A stretch of DNA of 44,575 bases from Clostridium sp. (GTDB lineage: Bacteria; Bacillota; Clostridia; Lachnospirales; Lachnospiraceae): contig JAMPGS010000007.1 in assembly GCA_023663815.1 (NCBI GenBank), forward strand, positions 1 through 44,575, read 5' to 3'. A program made the position numbers and the translations under genes. Every line of letters begins with the position of its first letter. The first letter of the stretch is position 1. Under the pieces are notes generated by a model, which ran no database searches, was not told the DNA's origin, and was given only the letters and a program-made list of their open reading frames with translations. Shown here one piece after another: positions 25,337 to 31,317 of the stretch.

Positions 25337-26422
25337 CTATAACATCCAAAACAGATAGGAGGCAATAAACAATACCGCGCCTACTGCGCCCGTCAAGCCA
25401 AAGAGCCATTTTTTATACGCAGCCTTGTCAACCGGCAAATCTCCCACCATTTTCCCAGACTGCCCGTTCATTGCAAAAAGATAATCCTGCCCGTTCCATT
25501 TTGTATGTAAAAGCCAAACCGGCAATAGCGCATACTTTACTTTGCTGTCGCGCAGCCTGATACTGCCCGCTTCCCTGACAACCGTGGCATAGCCCGTTAC
25601 GGTGGCGTCGAAAACAGCCTCCGTGCTCTTGCGGATGCGCTCGTTCGCACGCTCCTCGCCCTGATGCGCGTCCACATCATATTTATCAGCTACATAGCCT
25701 GCAAGATACGCCGTCTGAAAATCCACCGCCTTTGAAAAATCAAAGGGCTCAATGGATTCCATCATGTCGTCCGGCATTTTCGAGGAACCGTCTACAGGAA
25801 CTTTTTCAAATTCAAGGCTCCCACCCCGGCTTACCAAAAAATGTCTGGTCTCCGTATAATAATAACGGCTGTCACTCCACGTCCGCACCTTGGTCCCCCG
25901 GTAGCGCATATCCGCCTCCGCCCCGGCGTCAAATATCCAAAAGGGAACATACACGCCCTTTACTTCCTCGATGTGATTTTCGTCCTTAAACACCTTCGGA
26001 AGCAGGCGTTTTCCCTGACAATGGGCCTTTAAGGCCGCAACCGCCGCCTTTTTATCCAACTGAAAAGGAATAACATAATCCGGCTTTAAATCCCCCGAAA
26101 GCTGTCCTGCCACCACCACGGGATTCCCGCAGTAAGGGCAGGAAGAAGCCGCCGTATTTTCATCGCACACAATTTCGCCGCCGCAGGAATTACAGACATA
26201 AGACGTCAATCCGCCCGCCTCGCCGCTCTGCCACTCTCTCCCCGCAGAGGTATCCCACGTCATATCGTCCGCCTTTTCCCGCTTTAACTCGCTGTCATAG
26301 CCTGCCAGCGTCTCCATCTCAAATTCCGTGTCGCAGAAAGGACACTTCATTTTCTGTATAGTACTGTCAAAGGCAATAGCGCCCCCGCAGCAAGGGCACT
26401 TGTACTCTTGTATCGCCGCCAT
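25337..26422 (-). CDS. Double zinc-ribbon membrane protein (TPM partner)
   Basis: Two zinc ribbons lie at the N-terminus: CPCC/CPFC (residues 9-29) and CNSC/CPYC (about 77-97). The central part is soluble, with GVYVPFWIFDA and a C-terminal LLPVWLLHTKW motif, and the chain ends in one membrane helix. Such proteins are often misnamed replication restart helicase PriA because of the zinc ribbons, but no helicase motif is present. Paired with the TPM gene 11 bp downstream, it probably forms a membrane-associated complex of unknown function. Length 361; the ATG at 26422 gives a natural MAAIQEYKCPCC start. Confidence 0.82.
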   Translation of the reverse strand: MAAIQEYKCPCCGGAIAFDSTIQKMKCPFCDTEFEMETLAGYDSELKREKADDMTWDTSAGREWQSGEAGGLTSYVCNSCGGEIVCDENTAASSCPYCGNPVVVAGQLSGDLKPDYVIPFQLDKKAAVAALKAHCQGKRLLPKVFKDENHIEEVKGVYVPFWIFDAGAEADMRYRGTKVRTWSDSRYYYTETRHFLVSRGGSLEFEKVPVDGSSKMPDDMMESIEPFDFSKAVDFQTAYLAGYVADKYDVDAHQGEERANERIRKSTEAVFDATVTGYATVVREAGSIRLRDSKVKYALLPVWLLHTKWNGQDYLFAMNGQSGKMVGDLPVDKAAYKKWLFGLTGAVGAVLFIASYLFWML

Positions 26423-26547
26423 TTGGCTGCCTCCCTTATTTGTAGCTTAAAATTTCTTTTTCTTATTTATATGTGAAGCTTGTGGTGTGAAATGTACACT
26501 GGCTTAAAATTTGCTCCCTGTACTGTCAGGCTCCCGCGCAAAGGACT

Positions 26548-26733
26548 TCAAAAGCCGCACCCCGCCCGCCACATAGAATATAGGTACAGGTTGCAACAGC
26601 AGTAAATTTCCTTCCGCCCCCTATAAAAAAACAAACGCCGCTCAGTATCTGAAATAGGAGCAACCTCCTTAAAAGGCTCGACCAGATACTGAACAGCGCT
26701 CACACCAAAAGCATCAAATACATTCACCTTCAA
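26548..26733 (-). pseudogene. Remnant of a response-regulator receiver domain
   Basis: The 61-codon frame begins MKVNVFDAFGVSAVQYLVEPF, which matches the alpha4-beta5 end of LytTR-type receivers (DAF.V.AVQYLVKP, with the switch Lys changed to Glu). After about 25 residues the similarity stops; the rest (RRLFFYRGRKEIYCC) looks like random continuation. The break coincides with an inverted repeat, CAGTATCTG (26643-26651) and CAGATACTG (26683-26691). It is read as a broken gene piece left near the agr island. The other 350 bases of this intergenic stretch hold the two palindromes listed separately and no other gene. Confidence 0.6.
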
Positions 26734-26791
26734 ATAGTTGATTTTATATAATATAACACTTTATTGGGTGAAACACAAGTAACATTAGAGA

Positions 26792-26828
26792 TTTTGTGCA
26801 AAACTACAATTAAAAATTTTGTACAAAA
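26792..26828. promoter_or_regulatory. Twin 12-bp palindromes
   Basis: TTTTGTGCAAAA (26792-26803) and the perfect palindrome TTTTGTACAAAA (26817-26828) are 25 bp apart centre to centre. Their similarity, spacing and position in an AT-rich gap suggest operator sites for a dimeric regulator, possibly one of the XRE proteins of the agr island. Confidence 0.45.
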
Positions 26829-26927
26829 TCGTTTGTAAGATTTAAATATTTAATTATATTTCTGACTTATAATACTTATGCAGTCTTTCACCGCAGAACA
26901 TAATTTTACCCCTCTCATACATGCATG

Positions 26928-26960
26928 AAGAGCCGGCACAAACTCTATGTACCGGCTCTT
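26928..26960 (-). terminator. Strong hairpin after XRE gene
   Basis: Arms AAGAGCCGGCAC (26928-26939) and GTACCGGCTCTT (26949-26960) pair over 12 bp with one wobble around a 9-base loop. It lies 18 bases after the XRE stop codon. No long T-run follows on either strand, so termination may be partial. Confidence 0.55.
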
Positions 26961-26978
26961 TCAACAAGCATTCCCCTT

Positions 26979-27305
26979 TTACACTGCCTGTCGTGCGCTC
27001 ATTTCCTGAATCAGCTTTAAAATATCCTGCACATGTTCCATTTGTTCCGGGCTGAAACACTCCAGAATATCAACCACCTTTTCAGGAACTTTGCTGCTCT
27101 CATGTCCTCCTAATATATAATCGTTGCTAACGCACAACGCCCTTGAAATTTTGGAAAGAATTTCTACCGTAAATCCTTTCTTTCCTGTCTCTATTTCATA
27201 TAAAAACTTCGATGAAATATCCACTTTCTCAGCAAATACATCCCGCGTATAGCTGTTTGCTTCTCTTAACCTGCGTATTCTTAACCCCACATCCTTATTA
27301 GACAT
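26979..27305 (-). CDS. XRE-family DNA-binding regulator
   Basis: Residues 8-62 form a lambda-Cro/XRE helix-turn-helix: GLRIRRLREANSYTRDVFAEK, then ISSKFLYEIETGKKGFTVEIL. Residues 65-108 are a short helical tail with EKVVDILECFSPEQMEHVQDIL, typical of small clostridial XRE proteins. It is divergent from agrB, with a promoter and perfect operator palindrome just upstream, so it probably represses itself and may control agrBD. Confidence 0.87.
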   Translation of the reverse strand: MSNKDVGLRIRRLREANSYTRDVFAEKVDISSKFLYEIETGKKGFTVEILSKISRALCVSNDYILGGHESSKVPEKVVDILECFSPEQMEHVQDILKLIQEMSARQAV

Positions 27306-27395
27306 TTATCAGCCTCCTCTTACTTAATTTTTACGTAACTCCTACAAAATCTTGTCCTTTGCTTCCTTATCACCACAATATCTGGCGATAAAATT

Positions 27396-27424
27396 ATTAT
27401 ACCACGCATTTTGGAAAATGCATA
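27396..27424 (-). promoter_or_regulatory. Promoter and operator of the XRE gene
   Basis: TATAAT at 27401-27396 is preceded by TGG, an extended -10. Between it and a weak -35 lies a perfect inverted repeat, GCATTTT and AAAATGC around a GG centre (27406-27421). An XRE dimer bound there would block RNA polymerase, fitting autorepression. Confidence 0.65.
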
Positions 27425-27446
27425 AATATTCACTCAATTATTAATT

Positions 27447-27510
27447 ATTTGTAATAAACTGACAAAATTCGACAAAAATAAATATAAACCTAATGTTTAT
27501 TATTACAAAT
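27447..27510. promoter_or_regulatory. AT-rich inverted repeat upstream of agrB
   Basis: ATTTGTAATAAAC (27447-27459) is repeated in inverted form as GTTTATTATTACAAAT (27495-27510, three-base insertion). Between them is a short direct repeat GACAAAATTC/GACAAAAATA. The agrB -10 is probably TATACT at 27563-27568 without a good -35, which suits an activator-dependent promoter. This block is the best candidate for regulator binding. Confidence 0.4.
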
Positions 27511-27589
27511 TATAGATTCAGTAAAAAAATCTGCCCTAATACCCTTCTATTTGTAAAATAAATATACTTTCACAGAAAGGATATAGAGT

Positions 27590-28147
27590 ATGCAGGAGTT
27601 TCTTAAGCGGCAATATCAATTCAGCGATTTTCAAATTGCACAGCTCCAATTTTTTGGAAAAACGATTGCTTCAGAATTAAGCAAACTTCTGATTATGGGA
27701 TTTGTTTTCAAGGATAGACTTGGTTTATATCTTTTCGCAATGGCTATTATGCTTCCTCTTAGAATTGCAGTAGGAGGATTGCATTGTAAAACATATTTCT
27801 CCTGTTTTTTAGTAACTTTTAGTTATACCTTTTTGTCATTGATGGTTTTGCCAAGTATACCGGTAAATAAATTATGCCAAATGATACTTTTATTTATTTG
27901 TATGCTTTGCAATTACTACATAGGTCCGGTGACTTCTACTGTTCATGTAGCATTAAGCAAGCATCATGTGAAAAAAGTTCGGATTCAAGCGTTTTTGCTT
28001 ATCTTTTTTTACATTGTCGTTTTGTATATAGTTCCTGAAAGTCCTTATATGACGGTGGGTTTTTGGGTTATTATATTACATTCATTACAGCTAATTTTAG
28101 CAAGAATTATTAAGAAAGGAGAACCTTATGAAAGAAAAATTGATTAA
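27590..28147 (+). CDS. agrB: AgrB-type peptide-processing protease
   Basis: Integral membrane cysteine endopeptidase that cleaves the C-terminal tail of AgrD and helps close the ring of the signal peptide. The catalytic motif is visible as GGLHCKTYFSC: His65 and Cys72 have the same seven-residue spacing as His77/Cys84 in Staphylococcus aureus AgrB. Four to six hydrophobic segments cover residues 30-170. Length 185 matches the family. AGAAAGGATATAG precedes the ATG. The stop overlaps agrD by 20 bp. Confidence 0.93.
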   Translation: MQEFLKRQYQFSDFQIAQLQFFGKTIASELSKLLIMGFVFKDRLGLYLFAMAIMLPLRIAVGGLHCKTYFSCFLVTFSYTFLSLMVLPSIPVNKLCQMILLFICMLCNYYIGPVTSTVHVALSKHHVKKVRIQAFLLIFFYIVVLYIVPESPYMTVGFWVIILHSLQLILARIIKKGEPYERKID

Positions 28148-28262
28148 ACTCAGCAAACCTCTACTGCTGGGGGCTATGGCCTTGGGAGGGTTTATTGGTG
28201 TTGGATTTACAAGTCTTCTTTTCTTTGGAGAATACAAATATCCCACTGACTTAGCAAAATAA
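28128..28262 (+). CDS. agrD: AgrD-type autoinducer prepeptide lacking cysteine (serine lactone predicted)
   Basis: The 44-residue peptide starts MKEKLIKLSKPLLLGAMALG, an N-terminal amphipathic/membrane leader, then has FTSLLFF and a charged tail GEYKYPTDLAK. That tail aligns without gaps with the DEPKVPTELTK tail of S. aureus AgrD, which fixes the AgrB cleavage point after SLLFF. The first residue of this five-residue block should be the ring cysteine; here it is Ser. No cysteine exists anywhere in the peptide, so a lactone rather than thiolactone is predicted, as in enterococcal GBAP. AAGGAGAACCTT precedes the ATG. The short length and the overlap with agrB support the call. Confidence 0.88.
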   Translation: MKEKLIKLSKPLLLGAMALGGFIGVGFTSLLFFGEYKYPTDLAK

Positions 28263-28269
28263 TGACAAT

Positions 28270-28306
28270 AAAAAAGAAACCATTTCAAATGGTTTCTTTT
28301 TTATTT
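28270..28306. terminator. Bidirectional terminator between agrBD and agrC
   Basis: AAAAAGAAACCATTT and AAATGGTTTCTTTTTT pair almost completely, giving a stem flanked by A-run and T-run on both sides. It serves agrBD (plus) and the convergent agrC (minus), whose stop codon touches its edge. Confidence 0.88.
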
Positions 28307-29607
28307 TACACATCATCAACCTCTAAAATGCAATTTTCATTATTTGAAACAATAAACGATATCCAATTTTTCTCTTCTATTTCTTTATTTTTACAAGATA
28401 ATTTTAATTGATATTCATCACAAATTGATTTTACATGAAATAGGCCTAATCCCCTATTTTCACCTTTTTTACTATAACCTTTTGTAAAAAACAATCCTAT
28501 TTCTGCATAATTAATATAATCACTTTCATTTCTAACTTCTATTTTAAACTCATTCTCTTTTTCTATCATCAAAACATATAATTTATTACCATTTTTTAGC
28601 TCCATTAGGGCTTCCGTAGCATTACCAATTAAATTACCCAATATTTCAACCAATTTATAAATTGGTACCCCAACTTGCAATTCATTTATACTTATATGAT
28701 AAGAAATATCAATTCCAAGCCTATCAACTTCAACAAACTTTCCATAAAGAAATCCAATAATAATCCGATTTCCTGAAGTCAATAATTTATTAAATTTATT
28801 TTCTGTCGTAACTATACGGCAATAATCTTTTTGAGCTTTAACCAATTCTTCATAATTATTATAAAGATAGTGTTGACTATAAATAGTATTAATATGATTA
28901 TCAAACTCATGTTGCCTTGAACGAATATTATCAATTAAACTATCAAAAGAATTTGCATATAGCCCATGCATTTTCAATTCTGTTTCTATTTCTTTAGACT
29001 TTACTTTATATTTTCCCATTTTTAATCCTAAAAATCCTATCATAATAATACATATAGAAAATAAAATATACTGAAACAAATCAAATTGTTTAATTATATT
29101 TATTTTCTTAAAATCAATTAAACAAAAAGATATAATTACAATACAAACTGTTAGTGCAATCATTAAAACTTTCTCTTTGTTTTTCAGTAAATCTGATAGA
29201 TGCTTTATCCTAATTTTAGGAAAAACAACTATAGTTATTAACAAAATAATCCCATTCGAAATCAATGGACGTATTCCATCAAGAACTTGTTGATTATTAA
29301 TCACATAAAATACCATCATTACAACTATTTGAAGAATACCAACAATTACTAAATACAGTATATTATTTATTAACAATTCTTTTAAATTAAATCCAAATTC
29401 CACAACACAATATATTGCCACAAATGGATAAAATAACATAGATAACTCACTCGGCAATCCAAAATAATCAATTGACTGCATCGCTATCATTTCTATTGTT
29501 AAAAAGCACACTGTAACAATATCAAATCTGAATTTTTTCCCATATAAATGGTGCAAACAAATTACTACTGATAACGCTTCCAATACCACACAAATTCTAT
29601 CAATCAT
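28306..29607 (-). CDS. agrC: AgrC-type sensor histidine kinase
   Basis: Receptor for the cyclic peptide signal. Residues 1-195 contain about six membrane helices with almost no extracellular domain, as in AgrC and FsrC. The cytoplasmic part has the HPK10-type phosphoacceptor site RQHEFDNHIN (His233), the N box LIGNATEALME and the G box GLGLFHVKSI of a GHKL ATPase. Length 433 is typical. Codon use is markedly AT-rich, like the rest of the island. Its ATG overlaps the end of the regulator gene by 8 bp. Confidence 0.92.
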   Translation of the reverse strand: MIDRICVVLEALSVVICLHHLYGKKFRFDIVTVCFLTIEMIAMQSIDYFGLPSELSMLFYPFVAIYCVVEFGFNLKELLINNILYLVIVGILQIVVMMVFYVINNQQVLDGIRPLISNGIILLITIVVFPKIRIKHLSDLLKNKEKVLMIALTVCIVIISFCLIDFKKINIIKQFDLFQYILFSICIIMIGFLGLKMGKYKVKSKEIETELKMHGLYANSFDSLIDNIRSRQHEFDNHINTIYSQHYLYNNYEELVKAQKDYCRIVTTENKFNKLLTSGNRIIIGFLYGKFVEVDRLGIDISYHISINELQVGVPIYKLVEILGNLIGNATEALMELKNGNKLYVLMIEKENEFKIEVRNESDYINYAEIGLFFTKGYSKKGENRGLGLFHVKSICDEYQLKLSCKNKEIEEKNWISFIVSNNENCILEVDDV

Positions 29608-30331
29608 TTGTAAACTCCGCTAATACTTTTTTCTTAAATGTAATCCCAATCAACACCTTATCATTAGATTCCTTAAAAGTAATGCACTTGTTCTGAATAT
29701 CAATATTATAAACATAATCCTTATTGATAATCGCATTTCTGCTGCACTGTATCAGACAATCTGCATCAATCTCATCAAGAAGCTGTTTACAGGTTTTGTA
29801 GGGAATTGTCAATATATTATCATTTTTCATATGGATGCATATTTCATGATTAATGCTTTCCATATATAAAATATCCCTGACTTTCACTGGATAAAGAATA
29901 CCGTCTTTCCTGAAACAATAGGACGGGTCTTTCTCTTTCTTGGTTGTATAATTCATAGCCTTTATCAAAATTTCTTTAACAACCTCTGATGAAAAAGGCT
30001 TTTCAATATATCCCAGACAATTTAAATCCGTGTAAGCATATTTCGTAGTGTCCTCCAGTGATGTAACAAACACCACCGGAGTAAACATATACTTGGGAAT
30101 CCTCCTGACCCTTTCCACCAAACGCATACCCGATGTGTCGCCTGATTCTTTTGAATCCAAAATAATATCTATCACAAACACATCGATTGTCTTTTCAATC
30201 AAAATTCTATACGCTGTAGTGGCATCTCTGACGGCGTATACCTCGGTTCTTTCGTCCACCTCCAATACCAGTTTTCGCAGCATTTCCAATTGAATTTTGT
30301 TGTCCTCTAACACCAAGACTGACTTTTTCAT
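29600..30331 (-). CDS. agrA: AgrA-type LytTR response regulator
   Basis: Receiver domain (1-about 125) with acidic residues near Asp10, phosphoacceptor Asp55 in VFVIDIIL and Lys in YIEKPF, followed by a LytTR DNA-binding domain (about 140-240) with DILYMESINHEICIHMKND and QCSRNAIINKDYV. LytTR regulators bind direct repeats and are the usual partners of AgrC kinases. The ATG at 30331 has GAGGTG just upstream; a GTG at 30343 overlaps the XRE stop but lacks a site. 243 residues. Confidence 0.92.
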   Translation of the reverse strand: MKKSVLVLEDNKIQLEMLRKLVLEVDERTEVYAVRDATTAYRILIEKTIDVFVIDIILDSKESGDTSGMRLVERVRRIPKYMFTPVVFVTSLEDTTKYAYTDLNCLGYIEKPFSSEVVKEILIKAMNYTTKKEKDPSYCFRKDGILYPVKVRDILYMESINHEICIHMKNDNILTIPYKTCKQLLDEIDADCLIQCSRNAIINKDYVYNIDIQNKCITFKESNDKVLIGITFKKKVLAEFTND

Positions 30332-30339
30332 GGCCCACC

Positions 30340-31047
30340 TCACATTTTAAGAAATGCTTTTATCTGCTCCGCGAGGGACAATATTTTCTTCCTTACGGGC
30401 GGGGTAATATCATTCCACAAATCATTTATAATCAGCTTTTCTACATCAGTATCGTCCAAAAGCAGGCTGGGCTTGCAGCCGGTTGTCTTATAAATGCGAA
30501 GCAACAGTTCCGCATCAGGTTTTAACTCTTCCTTTTCCAATCTGCGGTATTTTTTAATATTTACGCCTAACTTTTCCGCCATTGGTATCTGCGCCATACC
30601 GGCAATCTTCCTAACTTCATGTAAAACAGATTCCGTCTTTTCTCCGCCAGTCGCGCGCATCCTCAATATTTCAATCTCACATTTTGACTCAAAGCTGATA
30701 TTCAAGGTACACTTTCTAATTCCTTCCTCCAAGAGCCATACTATAACACGGAGCAGTTCTTTTCTGTCTTCCTCCCTTATTCCATCTATCATGTCGCTCA
30801 GCTCAGAGGCTTTAGAAATCGTTTCCTTTCCTGTAAAAAGCCAATCTATATCCCAGCCTTTTTGTTTGAACCTCTTCAATGCACTATAGGGTACTATCGT
30901 CTTTCCAAGCTCCATCTTACTAAACTGGCTCTGCGTAATTCCAAGAAGGCAGCCTGTTTCCTCCTGCGTCATATTATGGCTCCGTCTATACTGAATCAGC
31001 CTGCACAAAAAGACCTTATACTCTTCATAATTATTAGTGTTACTCAT
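30340..31047 (-). CDS. Two-HTH XRE-family regulator of the agr island
   Basis: The protein has one helix-turn-helix at about residues 10-65 (RLIQYRRSHNMTQEETGCLLGI, then TQSQFSKMELGKT) and a second at about 140-195 (VRKIAGMAQIPMAEKLGVNIKKYRRLEKEELKP). The middle is a helical spacer. It is the first gene of an operon with agrA and agrC (end overlaps the agrA ribosome site), which is unusual; it could set the threshold of the sensing circuit. An imperfect inverted repeat (31061-31075 with 31085-31100, CCCG ends) lies directly upstream and may be its operator. Confidence 0.85.
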   Translation of the reverse strand: MSNTNNYEEYKVFLCRLIQYRRSHNMTQEETGCLLGITQSQFSKMELGKTIVPYSALKRFKQKGWDIDWLFTGKETISKASELSDMIDGIREEDRKELLRVIVWLLEEGIRKCTLNISFESKCEIEILRMRATGGEKTESVLHEVRKIAGMAQIPMAEKLGVNIKKYRRLEKEELKPDAELLLRIYKTTGCKPSLLLDDTDVEKLIINDLWNDITPPVRKKILSLAEQIKAFLKM

Positions 31048-31222
31048 AAGTCAATCATCCCCCGCAAATTTTTAGTTCTTTTATCTATAAATTTTACGGG
31101 ATTGTAGTTTTCCTACTTTAGACCTGTTTATGACTATTCCAGTTTTTGGAAATTTAGCTACTTGTAATATCCGCTTTTGTTCAAATTTCTTTAAATTTTT
31201 CTTTTTAAATTCTGCATAAAAC

Positions 31223-31269
31223 AAAAAGTTCCATGAAACAAGCAATATACTCGCTTCACAGAACTTTTT
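31223..31269 (-). terminator. Terminator of the GH3 gene
   Basis: On the minus strand AAAAAGTTC and GAACTTTTT form the outer stem (31269-31261 with 31231-31223), closed by a partly paired inner TGAAGC/GCTT stretch, and end in TTTTTGTTTT. It separates the GH3 gene from the agr island. Confidence 0.75.
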
Positions 31270-31317
31270 AAATTACACAATATTCACTTAATCCTTTAAA
31301 CTGCGCATAAATTTTCT

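Noticed and set aside
25337..26422. Primosomal helicase PriA
   Set aside because: Only zinc ribbons are shared; no ATPase or helicase motifs are present.
28128..28262. Signal peptide or holin-like small protein instead of AgrD
   Set aside because: Position overlapping agrB and the tail alignment to AgrD are specific; a free membrane peptide would not need the GEYKYPTDLAK tail.
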